This document shows positions 46,875-55,479 of a stretch of DNA of 64,000 nucleotides, piece after piece (positions within the stretch are counted from its first letter, which is position 1; every line of letters begins with the position of its first letter). The translations under genes and the position numbers were made by a program. The notes beneath the pieces were generated by a model, which saw nothing but the letters and a program-made list of their open reading frames with translations, had not been told where the DNA came from and did no database searches. The stretch is from Geothrix terrae (lineage in GTDB: Bacteria; Acidobacteriota; Holophagae; Holophagales; Holophagaceae), in assembly GCF_022808775.1 (NCBI RefSeq), contig NZ_JAKZLA010000002.1:310001-374000 (forward strand), written 5' to 3'.

Positions 46875-46946
46875 GCTCCAGCCGCCACACGCCTTCCCGC
46901 ATTCTTTGGACCATCCCGAACCTTCCGACCTGGGCTCGATCGAAAC

Positions 46947-48950
46947 TCAGATGCCCAGCCTCTGCACCTTCCGGTAGAGGGTGTTCCTCGCCATCCCCAG
47001 TTCCTGGGCGGCCTTCGTCATGTTCCCCTTCCAGGTCCGCAGGCAGGCCTGGATCTGCTCCCGCTCCTCCTCCAGCAGCTGCTCCCGGAGGCTGGCGGAG
47101 CCCGTGGCGCGGATCGGGCCCGAAGCCGCGGGGGCCACGACGGGAACCGCGGGTTCCGGAGGGCGAAGGATCTCGTCGGGGATGTCCTCCGGGAGGAGCG
47201 CCGAGCCCCGGACCGCGTGGACCATGCGTTCCACCACGTTCTGGAATTCCCGGATGTTGCCGGGCCAGGCATAGCCCTGGAGGGCGCCGCTCACCCTGGG
47301 ATCGATGCGGAGGTTCGCGACCCCCTTGCGGGCGGCGAACTTGTGAAGGAAGGCCTCCAGCAGCTCCGGGATGTCCTCGGGATGCTCCCGCAGGGGCGGC
47401 AGCTTGATCATGGAGACGTTGAGCCGGTAGTAGAGGTCCTGGCGGAAGGTCCCCTTGCGGATCTCCTCCCGGAGGTCCTTGTGGGTGGCGCAGATGATCC
47501 GCACATCCACCACGAAGGGCCGGTCCCCGCCGAGGCGGGTGATGGTCTTGTCCTGGAGCACCCGGAGCAGCGCGATCTGCTGTTCCAGCGGCATGTCGCC
47601 GATCTCGTCCAGGAAGAGGGTGCCCCCGCTGGCCAGCTCGAACTTCCCCGGACGTCCGCCCCGGGCGGCTCCCGTGAAGGCCCCGTCCTGGTAGCCGAAC
47701 AGCTCACTGGCGATGAGCTCCCGGGGGATGGCCCCGCAGTTGATGGCCACGAAGGGCCCCTTCCGGCGGTCCGACTGGTTGTGGATGGCGTGGGCGAACA
47801 TCTCCTTGCCGGTCCCGCTCTCGCCGGTCAGCAGCACGTTGCTCTCGTTGGCCGCGGCCAGCTGGCCCAGCTGGACGGCCCGCTGCAGGGCCTCCCCCTG
47901 CCCCAGGATGTCCTCGAAGCGGAAGGTGGCCTGGGCCCCGCTGAAGCGGTTGATGAGCCCCTTGATCTTGTTGATGGGGTTCACGAACAGCACGGCCCCC
48001 TTGATCACGCCGCTTTCATCCAGGATGGGCTTGCCGCTGGCGATGCACTGGAGGGCGCCCCGGCCGGAGGTCAGCTCCAGCTCCCGGTCCAGGAACTCCC
48101 GGCCCCACGCCAGCAGCTCGCGGATGGGCCCCAGGTCCCGCACCAGATCCGTGATGCGCTTGCCGGCGGCTTGCTGGTTGGAGACGCCCAGCAGCCGCTC
48201 CGCCACGGGGTTGATCTGATCGAGGACGCCATCGACGTCCAGCACCAGCACCCCGTCGGTGACCGTGAGGATGATGCTGGAGAGCCGATTGTTGAGCAGC
48301 CTCAGCTCCCGGTTCTTCTGGCCCACCTCCAGCTCGTGCTGGATGGCCTCCACCGCGGCCATCACCAACCCGAGCGTGTGGATGTGCGTCTCGTCCACGG
48401 GCCCGGTCATGTCCAGCAGGCCGATGGTCTTCCCCCGGGGATCGAAGATGGGGGCCCCGGAGCAGGTCCACCGGTGGTGCTTCTGGCAATAGTGCTCGGC
48501 GCCCGAGACCTGGAAGGGACGGCCCAGCACCAGCGGCGTGCCGGCCCCGTTGGTGCCCACCTCGGCTTCGGCCCAGAGCGCGCCCTTGTTCAGGTTCAGG
48601 TCCTGGGAGGCCAGGATGCGGTCCGGGTTTCCCACTGCCTCCAGGAGGTAGCCCTGCTCGTCGAAGAGCAGCACCACGAAGCTGGACCCGGCCACCAGGC
48701 TGTACAGGTTCTCCATGAAGGGCTTGGCGACCCGGATCAGGTCCTGCTTCCGCTCGGCCAGCGCCGCAAACTCGGCGGACCCCAGCACCATCGTGGAGCG
48801 CCCGGCCAGCGGATCCACGCCCGCGGCCTTGCAGCGGCGCCAGGAAGCTTCCAGTTCGGGCCCCAGGGTTCCGGGCTCGAGGATCCCCTCCCGGATGAAG
48901 CGGTTCCAGACCGCCCAGCGCTCCGTGGTCTGCCCCTCCTTCTGCGCCAT
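46947..48950 (-). CDS. Sigma-54-dependent activator (AcoR-like)
   Basis: A 667-residue enhancer-binding protein starting MAQKEGQTTERW after GGAGGAACC. Order: N-terminal GAF-like sensor (about 60-230), PAS-like domain (about 240-340), AAA+ domain with Walker A GESGTGKE, the sigma-54 contact loop GAFTGA, Walker B GGTLFLDEIGDM, and a C-terminal Fis-type helix-turn-helix (MTKAAQELGMARNTLYRKVQRLGI). It diverges from the AOR operon, which has a sigma-54-like promoter, so it very likely activates that operon in response to an aldehyde/alcohol-type signal; the ligand is inferred. Confidence 0.92.
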   Translation of the reverse strand: MAQKEGQTTERWAVWNRFIREGILEPGTLGPELEASWRRCKAAGVDPLAGRSTMVLGSAEFAALAERKQDLIRVAKPFMENLYSLVAGSSFVVLLFDEQGYLLEAVGNPDRILASQDLNLNKGALWAEAEVGTNGAGTPLVLGRPFQVSGAEHYCQKHHRWTCSGAPIFDPRGKTIGLLDMTGPVDETHIHTLGLVMAAVEAIQHELEVGQKNRELRLLNNRLSSIILTVTDGVLVLDVDGVLDQINPVAERLLGVSNQQAAGKRITDLVRDLGPIRELLAWGREFLDRELELTSGRGALQCIASGKPILDESGVIKGAVLFVNPINKIKGLINRFSGAQATFRFEDILGQGEALQRAVQLGQLAAANESNVLLTGESGTGKEMFAHAIHNQSDRRKGPFVAINCGAIPRELIASELFGYQDGAFTGAARGGRPGKFELASGGTLFLDEIGDMPLEQQIALLRVLQDKTITRLGGDRPFVVDVRIICATHKDLREEIRKGTFRQDLYYRLNVSMIKLPPLREHPEDIPELLEAFLHKFAARKGVANLRIDPRVSGALQGYAWPGNIREFQNVVERMVHAVRGSALLPEDIPDEILRPPEPAVPVVAPAASGPIRATGSASLREQLLEEEREQIQACLRTWKGNMTKAAQELGMARNTLYRKVQRLGI

Positions 48951-49162
48951 GGTTCCTCCGGAGCACGGTCTCGCTCCAGGCCGTGCCAATCTGTTCCATC
49001 ATGGTAGCGATTCGATACATAAATGATCAATAAGTAACATTTCAACGCGAGAGCTGGCGGCAACCCCCACGGATCCAGCTCGGTCTTTTTTCCTGCCGTC
49101 GCCCAGGGCGGCGGGGCTTCGTGGATGATTGGGTCAGGAATGGCTCCCCCTGGTCCGGTTCC

Positions 49163-49178
49163 CGGCACACCTCCTGCC
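49163..49178 (+). promoter_or_regulatory. Sigma-54 (-24/-12) promoter of the AOR operon
   Basis: CGGCACACCTCCTGCC places GGCAC and TGC at the exact spacing of the TGGCAC-N5-TTGCW consensus (GG to GC 12 bp). It lies ~40 bp before the AOR ATG and is downstream of a divergent sigma-54 activator gene. The region between it and the activator start (48951-49160) is the natural place for the upstream activator sites and contains an AT-rich stretch at about 49005-49045. Confidence 0.65.
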
Positions 49179-49218
49179 TTGGCCAGAGACCGACCCGAAC
49201 CCTCGAGGAGCATCCATC

Positions 49219-50949
49219 ATGGACAAGATCCTGCGCGTGAACATGACCGATCTGACCACCAAGGTCGAGGAGACTCCCGCCGAGTGGGCCGGCCTGGGCG
49301 GTCGGGCCCTCACGTCGACCATCGTGGCGAAGGAGGTTCCGCCCGCCTGCCACGCCCTCGGGCCCAACAACAAGCTGGTGTTCGCCCCCGGGCTGCTGTC
49401 GGGCACGGCGGCCTCCAACTCTGGCCGCCTCTCCGCTGGCGCCAAGAGCCCGCTGACGGGGGGCATCAAGGAGAGCAACGTCGGCGGCACGGCGGCTCAG
49501 ATGTTCGCCCGCCTCGGCATCAAGGCCCTGATCGTCGAGGGCATGCCCCAGGGCGAGGGCTGGTACGCCCTCAAGGTCGGCAAGGACGGCGTCACCATCG
49601 AAGAGGAGCGCGGGCTCCTGGGCCTGGGGAACTTCGCCGTCATCGAGGCCCTCCAGTCCCTCCTCGGCAAGAAGACCGGCGTGATCGCCATCGGCCCCGC
49701 GGGCGAGATGCGGCTCACAGCTGCCAACATCTCCGTGAAGGATCCCTCGGGCAAGATCCGCAGCCATGGCCGCGGCGGCCTCGGCGCCGTCATGGGGTCC
49801 AAGCGGATCAAGTTCATCGCCATCGACGACGAAGGCACCCCCGGCATCCAGCTCGCGGATCCCGAAGGATTCAAGGCCGCCTCCCGAATCTTCACGAAGG
49901 CCCTGATGGACCATCCCGTGAGCGGCCAGGGGCTCCCCACCTACGGCACCAACGTCCTGGTCAACATCCTCCATGAGGCGGGCGGCCTGCCCACCCGGAA
50001 CTTCACCCACGGCCAGTTCGACGGGCACGAGCAGATCTGCGGCGAGACCATGCACGACACCATCGTGGCCCGCGGGGGCAAGCCCCGCCACGGCTGCCAC
50101 GCGGGCTGCGTCATCCAGTGCTCCCAGGTCTACCACGACCAGGAGGGCCAGTACCTCACCTCCGGCTTCGAGTACGAAACCATCTGGGGCCTGGGTGCCA
50201 ACTGTCTCATCACTGAACTGGACGACATCGCCCGGGCCGACAACCTCATGGACGACCTCGGCCTCGACTCCATCGAGACCGCCGTGGCCTTCGGCGTGGC
50301 CATGGAGGCGGGCCTCCTGCCCTGGGGCGACGGGAAGGAAGTGGTCCGCATCCTGCGCGAGGAGATCGGCAAGGGCACGGCCCTGGGCCGCGTGATCGGC
50401 TCCGGCGCGGGCGCCGTGGGGCGCACCTACGGCGTCACCCGGGTGCCCGTGGTGAAGAACCAGGCCATCCCGGCCTACGATCCCCGGTCGGTCAAGGGCA
50501 TCGGCATCACCTATTGCACCAGCCCCATGGGCGCGGACCACACGGCGGGCTACACCATCGCCACCAACATCCTCAACGTGGGCGGCCAGGTGGATCCGCT
50601 GAAGAAGGAGGGCCAGGTCGAGCTCTCCCGGAACCTCCAGATCGCCACCGCCGCCATCGATTCCACGGGCATGTGCATCTTCATCGCCTTCCCGGCCCTG
50701 GACATCCCCGAGTGCCTGCCGGCGCTGATCGGCATGATCAATGCCCGCTTCGGCGCCAACCTCACCGGGGACGACGTGACGGGCCTCGGCAAGTCGGTCC
50801 TGAAGCTCGAGCGCGCCTTCAACCTGGCGGCCGGCCTGACCAGCGCCGACGACCGCCTGCCGGAGTTCTTCCACTCGGACCCCATCACGCCCCACCAGGC
50901 CGTGTGGGACTTCACGAACGAGGAAATCGACGCCTTCTGGGATTTCTGA
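49219..50949 (+). CDS. Aldehyde:ferredoxin oxidoreductase (tungsten/molybdenum)
   Basis: A 576-residue AOR-family enzyme. The N-terminal AOR domain starts KILRVNMTDLTTKVEE and has GGRALTSTIV and the pterin-binding RGGLGAVMGSKRIKFI. The [4Fe-4S] cysteines appear as C293-x3-C297-x3-C301 and C486 (DSTGMC); the first pair is spaced one residue wider than the Cx2C of the archaeal enzyme. It oxidises aldehydes to acids with ferredoxin. The ATG at 49219 follows GAGGAG. The next gene, 1 bp after the stop, encodes a MoaD-like protein, a common pairing. Confidence 0.92.
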   Translation: MDKILRVNMTDLTTKVEETPAEWAGLGGRALTSTIVAKEVPPACHALGPNNKLVFAPGLLSGTAASNSGRLSAGAKSPLTGGIKESNVGGTAAQMFARLGIKALIVEGMPQGEGWYALKVGKDGVTIEEERGLLGLGNFAVIEALQSLLGKKTGVIAIGPAGEMRLTAANISVKDPSGKIRSHGRGGLGAVMGSKRIKFIAIDDEGTPGIQLADPEGFKAASRIFTKALMDHPVSGQGLPTYGTNVLVNILHEAGGLPTRNFTHGQFDGHEQICGETMHDTIVARGGKPRHGCHAGCVIQCSQVYHDQEGQYLTSGFEYETIWGLGANCLITELDDIARADNLMDDLGLDSIETAVAFGVAMEAGLLPWGDGKEVVRILREEIGKGTALGRVIGSGAGAVGRTYGVTRVPVVKNQAIPAYDPRSVKGIGITYCTSPMGADHTAGYTIATNILNVGGQVDPLKKEGQVELSRNLQIATAAIDSTGMCIFIAFPALDIPECLPALIGMINARFGANLTGDDVTGLGKSVLKLERAFNLAAGLTSADDRLPEFFHSDPITPHQAVWDFTNEEIDAFWDF

Positions 50950-50950
50950 G

Positions 50951-51184
50951 ATGGCACCGATCACGGTCACCATCAAGCTCTTCGCCCACTTTCGAACCGG
51001 CCGGTTCAAGGAGGCGGACCACCAGTTTCCGCCCGGCGTGGCCTGTCGCGACGTCATCCTCGGGCTCGGCTTCCGGCTGGGCGAGATGGGCATCGTCATG
51101 GTGAACGGCCATCACGCCACCCTGGACCACTCCCTGAACGAGCGCGACACCCTGGCCCTCTTCCCCCTGGTGGGTGGGGGATGA
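50951..51184 (+). CDS. MoaD/ThiS-family sulfur carrier protein
   Basis: A 77-residue ubiquitin-like protein ending in VGGG, with ITVTIKLFAHFRTGRF and LNERDTLALFPLVGGG typical of MoaD. The C-terminal Gly-Gly is activated as thiocarboxylate for dithiolene sulfur insertion into pterin cofactors. Being co-transcribed with the AOR gene suggests a dedicated carrier for its tungsto/molybdopterin cofactor. Confidence 0.88.
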   Translation: MAPITVTIKLFAHFRTGRFKEADHQFPPGVACRDVILGLGFRLGEMGIVMVNGHHATLDHSLNERDTLALFPLVGGG

Positions 51185-51196
51185 AGGCCCGGCCGG

Positions 51197-52198
51197 CTAG
51201 TGCACTTTGACCACGACCTTCCCTTTCGCGCGCCCGGTTTCGACATAACCCAGCGCTTGTCTGGTTTCCTCGAACGGGAAGACCCGGTCGATCACCGGCC
51301 GGATGTGACCGGCTTCGATCAATCGGGTGATCTCGCCCAGTTGTTGGCCGCTGGCAGTCATAAAGTGGAAGGAGTAGCTGGCGCCGCTGCGCCTGGCCGC
51401 TTTCCGGATGCCGTAACTGAGCAGCCGCATCACCAGGCTGAGAAAGCCGTTCATGCCACGCAGCTTGGCGAAATCGGGGTCCGGCGGACCGGCGATGCCA
51501 ATCAGCTTTCCGCCTGGCTTGAGCACGCTCAGCGATCTTTTCAGCGTGTCCCCGCCCTGCGTGTCAAGCACCAGGTCGTAGCCTTTCAGCTTGGTCGAGA
51601 AATCGTCCTTCTTGTAATCGATGACGATGTCGGCGCCCAGGTCCTTCAGCATGTCGGCATTGGCCTCGCTGGCGGTGGTGGCGACCGTGGCGCCGAAATA
51701 CTTGGCCAACTGAATCGCGATCGTGCCGACGCCGCCCGAACCAGCGTGGATCAACACCTTCTGGCCCTTCTTCAGCCCGCCTTTTTCCACCAGCGTTTGC
51801 CATGCGGTCAGTGTCACCAACGGGATGGACGCGGCCTCCTCCATCGACAGGTTGGCCGGCTTGAGGGCCAGCGAATCTTCTTTGATCGCGATGAATTCGG
51901 CAAAGGCGCCGATACGATCGTCGTCTGGCCGCGCGTAGACCTCATCGCCTGCCTTGAAGCGGCGCACACGTGGGCCGACACGCACCACCACGCCGGCCAG
52001 ATCCGTGCCCAGGATCAGCGGCATTTTGTATGGCAACAGCAGCTTGAATTCGCCAGCCCGGATTTTATTGTCCACTGGATTGACGCCCGCAGCATGAATC
52101 TGCACGAGGACATCATCGTCGCGTAGCGTCGGCTCGGGCAGCTCGCCCAACCTGAGCACGTCAGATTTGCCGTAACGGTTGATGAAGAATGCCTTCAT
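51197..52198 (-). CDS. NADP-dependent quinone/zinc-type oxidoreductase
   Basis: A 333-residue MDR-superfamily enzyme starting MKAFFINRYGKSDVLRLGE after AGGAGCC. Features: GVNPVDNKIRAGEF, the catalytic-domain TDLAGVV, and the NADPH-binding VLIHAGSGGVGTIAIQLAKYFGA. No structural zinc cysteines are present, so it belongs to the quinone-oxidoreductase branch. It is the last gene of a three-gene cassette (TetR, SDR, this gene), all on the minus strand with lower GC and different codon use from the flanks. Confidence 0.88.
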   Translation of the reverse strand: MKAFFINRYGKSDVLRLGELPEPTLRDDDVLVQIHAAGVNPVDNKIRAGEFKLLLPYKMPLILGTDLAGVVVRVGPRVRRFKAGDEVYARPDDDRIGAFAEFIAIKEDSLALKPANLSMEEAASIPLVTLTAWQTLVEKGGLKKGQKVLIHAGSGGVGTIAIQLAKYFGATVATTASEANADMLKDLGADIVIDYKKDDFSTKLKGYDLVLDTQGGDTLKRSLSVLKPGGKLIGIAGPPDPDFAKLRGMNGFLSLVMRLLSYGIRKAARRSGASYSFHFMTASGQQLGEITRLIEAGHIRPVIDRVFPFEETRQALGYVETGRAKGKVVVKVH

Positions 52199-52220
52199 GT
52201 ATGGCTCCTGTTCTCGGACA

Positions 52221-53075
52221 TCACCGCGCCGAGGCCGTGGCGCGGCTGCGCACAGCTGGCTGGGAATCAAGTCTCAAGTCCTTGCGGACACCAGCTTCGA
52301 CCAGCGCGGCGGGCGCGAATCGACGCAAGAAGCGCAACCGGCCGGCCAACGCTCCGGAGGTGTAGCGCACCTTCGGCGTCGCCGCCAGCGCCACCCGCAC
52401 CACTGTTTCGGCCACCACGCCCGGGCCATCCGCACTTTCCAGTGCTTCCTTCACGCGCCGATCCAGTCCTGCGCGCAGGTCGCGGTACTCGTCGAGCGCC
52501 TCATCGGGCTGCATCTGGTTGGCGTCGAACGGTGACTTGATGTAGGCCGGTTCGACCAGCGACACACGAATGCCCTGGGTACGCAGCTCTTGGTCCAGTG
52601 ATTCTGAATAACCCTCCAGTGCATGCTTGGTGGCCGAATACAGGGCCATGTACGGCATCGGCACAAAACCCAATACCGAGCTGATGTTGATGATGCGTCC
52701 GCTCCCCCGCTTTCGCATGTGCGGCACGACGGCGCGGATCATTCGGACGGTACCGAAGAAGTTGGTATCGAAGATCGCTTGCGCCTGCCGGATCGAGCTC
52801 TCCTCGGCCGCGGCGGGCGCGACGCCAAACCCGGCGTTGTTGACCAACAGATCGATACGCCCTTCAAGCCGCAGCACTTCGTTGACAGCGGCCGCCACAG
52901 ATTCGTCGCTGGTCACATCCAGCGCCAGCATCTCAAATGTGCGCTTGCCGCTTTGCCCTTGCGCGCCGCGGCGGCTGGTCCCGTACACCTTGTAACCCAC
53001 CCTGGCGAGCTGCTCAGCGGTGGCTTCGCCGATACCCGATGACGCTCCGGTCACGATCGCGATCTTGCTGTTCAT
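52221..53075 (-). CDS. Short-chain dehydrogenase/reductase
   Basis: A 284-residue classical SDR starting MNSKIAIVTGASSGIGEA. The cofactor motif TGASSGIG, NNAG, the catalytic Ser in INISSV and the Tyr-x3-Lys in YSATKHALEGY are all present. The arginine in TSRRG after the second strand suggests NADPH preference. It is preceded by the TetR operator and followed after 22 bp by the quinone oxidoreductase start, so the two form an operon. Confidence 0.9.
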   Translation of the reverse strand: MNSKIAIVTGASSGIGEATAEQLARVGYKVYGTSRRGAQGQSGKRTFEMLALDVTSDESVAAAVNEVLRLEGRIDLLVNNAGFGVAPAAAEESSIRQAQAIFDTNFFGTVRMIRAVVPHMRKRGSGRIINISSVLGFVPMPYMALYSATKHALEGYSESLDQELRTQGIRVSLVEPAYIKSPFDANQMQPDEALDEYRDLRAGLDRRVKEALESADGPGVVAETVVRVALAATPKVRYTSGALAGRLRFLRRFAPAALVEAGVRKDLRLDSQPAVRSRATASAR

Positions 53076-53097
53076 GGGGGCCCTCCTCATGGACATT

Positions 53098-53119
53098 AAA
53101 TATGATGATCGTCATATTT
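53098..53119. promoter_or_regulatory. TetR-type operator before the SDR gene
   Basis: AAATATGA and TCATATTT form an 8-bp-arm palindrome with a TGATCG centre, 22 bp before the SDR ATG. The inner 14-mer ATGATGATCGTCAT matches 11 of 14 positions of ATGATGGACATCAT at the start of the TetR gene. Confidence 0.6.
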
Positions 53120-53161
53120 TCAATCAAAATAAATCCAAACCACGAACTGCTTGGCGGGTCT

Positions 53162-53782
53162 TTATTTACCGACCTCTGAAAAATGCTTGAGCGCCGCTTC
53201 GCGCAACGCCTTGGACAGCCTGGGGTCATCGACGGCGCGCGCCACCACCATCGTGCCGACCAACGAACTGACCATGAACATGGCCTGCTCGTGCGCGCCG
53301 GGCGTTCCCCAGTCGGGCAGCTGGCGGGCCACCACATCGATCATCTCCTTGATATGACGCGTGGCCGCCTGCCGCACCTCAGGCGCCTGGCGGTGCATCT
53401 CGGAGCCAAGGGCAGCCACGGGGCAGCCATTCTCAACACCTTCCAGGTGCTGCTGTGACAAATAGGCGCGCATCAGCGCCTGTAGGGACTGCCCCGGCGC
53501 AGCAGCGGCGGCGATGTTGGCCGACCAGTTGACTGCCTCAGAACCAGCGCGGTCGGCCGCTTCGGCCAGCAGCGTTTCGCGCGAGGCGAAATGCGCGTAG
53601 AAGCCGCCATGCGTGAGCCCGGCTTCCTTCATGATATCCGCTACCCCGGTGCCGGCATAACCGCTGCGTCGGATCGCGCGTGCGGCCACCTCGACGATGC
53701 GGTCGTGCGTCACTTCCTTGCGGCTCTGGGTGGCGCGCTTGGCGCCTGGCTTGGCGCTTGGACGGGCGGATTTGATTCGCAT
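53162..53782 (-). CDS. TetR/AcrR-family transcriptional regulator
   Basis: About 206 residues starting MRIKSARPSAKPG; in-frame ATGs 9 and 12 bp upstream lie inside an operator-like palindrome. The N-terminal helix-turn-helix reads GYAGTGVADIMKEAGLTHGGFYAHFASRETLL, the TetR signature. The C-terminal domain contains the TetR_C-like segment GCPVAALGSE. It probably represses the adjacent SDR-quinone oxidoreductase operon and itself. Confidence 0.9.
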   Translation of the reverse strand: MRIKSARPSAKPGAKRATQSRKEVTHDRIVEVAARAIRRSGYAGTGVADIMKEAGLTHGGFYAHFASRETLLAEAADRAGSEAVNWSANIAAAAAPGQSLQALMRAYLSQQHLEGVENGCPVAALGSEMHRQAPEVRQAATRHIKEMIDVVARQLPDWGTPGAHEQAMFMVSSLVGTMVVARAVDDPRLSKALREAALKHFSEVGK

Positions 53783-53794
53783 GATGGACATCAT
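53781..53794. promoter_or_regulatory. Second TetR operator-like palindrome
   Basis: ATGATGGACATCAT overlaps the start region of the TetR gene and resembles the core of the operator before the SDR gene. This points to autoregulation and favours the downstream ATG (53782) as the real start. Confidence 0.45.
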
Positions 53795-53901
53795 ACATTA
53801 ATTTCAACAGAGCATGCGCACCTGCATGCCAAATTGATTGTTTGACGGTCTGCCTTGAGGGACGCGACTCAACACTACCCGTGTGTATCGCTATGTGGCT
53901 C

Positions 53902-53923
53902 CCACTTTGAAAACAGACCCTAG
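53902..53923 (-). repeat. MITE terminal repeat, copy 1
   Basis: CCACTTTGAAAACAGACC followed by CTAG, where the CTA is the (minus-strand) stop codon of the nitroreductase gene. The same terminal repeat occurs three more times (pair at 61097/61416 and hairpin at 62942). Here it is a single end, facing the TetR cassette; no matching left end was found next to 51.2 kb. Confidence 0.7.
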
Positions 53924-54633
53924 TCTTCAACGAATCGCGCGAATTCGGCGACGGGGGCGCGCTCGGTCTCCAGACTGTTCTCCACGGCTGCCGGATCGGC
54001 GAAGCCGAGCGCCATGCCGCAGACCAGCATCTGGTCGGGCCGGAAGGCCAGCTCCTCGGCGATGGCGCGGTGGAACTGGGTGAAGGCGGCCTGAGGGCAG
54101 GTGTGCAGGCCCCGGGCCCGGGCCGCCACCATGATGGCCTCCAGGAACATGCCGTAGTCCAGCCAGCTGCCCACTTGCATGATCCGGTCGATGCTGAAGA
54201 TCAGGCCCACCGGCGCGTCGAAGAAGCGGAAGTTGCGGCCATGCTGCGCGTGCATCCGGGCCTTGTCGGTCTTCTCGATGCCCAGGAGGCCGTAGAGGTC
54301 CCACCCCACCTTGCGACGGCGGTCGAGGTAGGGAGAGACCCACGCCTTGGGGTAGTACTCGTACTCCCGTTCGTGCCGGGCCAGCTCGTCAGGGTCGTCA
54401 TAGATGGCAAGGATGCGGTCGCAGAGGCGGGCCTTGGCGGCGCCCGTCAGCACGTGCACCTGCCAGGGCTGGATGTTGGTGCCGGACGGGGCCCGGGACG
54501 CCACGCGCAGGATGTCCTCCACCACGGCCCGGGGCACGGGCGTGGGCAGGAAGGCGCGCATGGAGCGGCGGCTGGTGATGGCGGCATCGACCACGGCGGT
54601 CTGGGCCTCGGTGGGCGGGTCGAACGGGTTCAC
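53920..54633 (-). CDS. Nitroreductase family protein
   Basis: A 237-residue FMN-dependent nitroreductase from a GTG start with AAGGAG upstream. AAITSRRSMRAFLPTPVP is the N-terminal FMN-binding motif, then ASRAPSGTNIQPWQVHVLTG and the C-terminal LVCGMALGFADP. Family members reduce nitro compounds, quinones or flavins with NAD(P)H. The long upstream open frame to 54762 is not supported. Confidence 0.87.
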   Translation of the reverse strand: MNPFDPPTEAQTAVVDAAITSRRSMRAFLPTPVPRAVVEDILRVASRAPSGTNIQPWQVHVLTGAAKARLCDRILAIYDDPDELARHEREYEYYPKAWVSPYLDRRRKVGWDLYGLLGIEKTDKARMHAQHGRNFRFFDAPVGLIFSIDRIMQVGSWLDYGMFLEAIMVAARARGLHTCPQAAFTQFHRAIAEELAFRPDQMLVCGMALGFADPAAVENSLETERAPVAEFARFVED

Positions 54634-54800
54634 AGGGTCGCTCCTTTGAGGAAGCGTGCGGTGGCGCGGGTGGGGGGCTCGTGCAGCTTCCATCGCCGAT
54701 CCCTCCAGTACATCATCCTCGATCCCATTCCTGGCCAGACATTCGTCTGTATATACAATCAATACCTGGTTCTATCCGTCCCATCCTCCAGGAGCGTCGA

Positions 54801-55439
54801 TTGATCCCTCCCAAAGAGCTCGTCCTGTTCGCCGGTGCCGCGCTGCTCATGGTGCTCAGCCCCGGGCCCAACATGATCTACCTGATCTCGCGCTCGATCT
54901 GCCAGGGCCGCAAGGCGGGGGTCATCTCCCTCCTCGGCGTCATCGCGGGCTTCCTGGTCCACATGTTCTCCGCCGCCGTGGGGCTGACGACGCTCTTCCT
55001 GGCCGTCCCCCTGGCCTACGAGGTCCTCAAGTGGGCCGGCGCGGCCTACCTCCTGTGGCTGGCCTGGCAGGCGGTCCGGCCCGGAGCCCGCTCCCCCTTC
55101 GAGGCGAGATCCCTGCCGGCGGATCCACCCTCCCGGCTGTTCGCCATGGGATTCCTCACGAACCTGCTGAACCCCAAGATCGCCATGTTCTACCTCTCGG
55201 TGTTCCCCCAGTTCGTCTCCGCGGCGCATGGCTCCATCTTCACGCAGAGCATCACCCTGGGTCTGACGCAGATCGCCGTCAGCTTCTCGGTCAACCTCGC
55301 CATCGCCCTCTCCGCCGCCCGGATGGCGGCCTGGTTCGGCCGCAACCCGCTCTGGCTGGCGGCGCAGCGCTACTTCATGGGGTTCGTCCTCACCGGACTG
55401 GCCATTCGCCTGGCGGTGGAACGGCGACACGCCGCCTAG
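54801..55439 (+). CDS. LysE-family amino-acid exporter
   Basis: A 212-residue, six-helix exporter of the LysE/RhtB type. The TTG start with AGGAG upstream gives the natural N-terminus PPKELVLFAGAALLMVLSPGPNMIYLIS, whose SPGPN is the family hallmark; GFLTNLLNPKIAMFYLSVFPQF is the second. It exports amino acids or related metabolites; the substrate is unknown. Confidence 0.87.
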   Translation: MIPPKELVLFAGAALLMVLSPGPNMIYLISRSICQGRKAGVISLLGVIAGFLVHMFSAAVGLTTLFLAVPLAYEVLKWAGAAYLLWLAWQAVRPGARSPFEARSLPADPPSRLFAMGFLTNLLNPKIAMFYLSVFPQFVSAAHGSIFTQSITLGLTQIAVSFSVNLAIALSAARMAAWFGRNPLWLAAQRYFMGFVLTGLAIRLAVERRHAA

Positions 55440-55479
55440 CCGCGCCTGTCCTGGCCAGCCCGGCCCCTGACTTGGCCGC

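Noticed and set aside
51190-51212. A left MITE end bordering the TetR cassette
   Set aside because: CTAG and CACTTTGA are present, but the order and remaining bases do not match the terminal repeat; the sequence is the end of the oxidoreductase gene.
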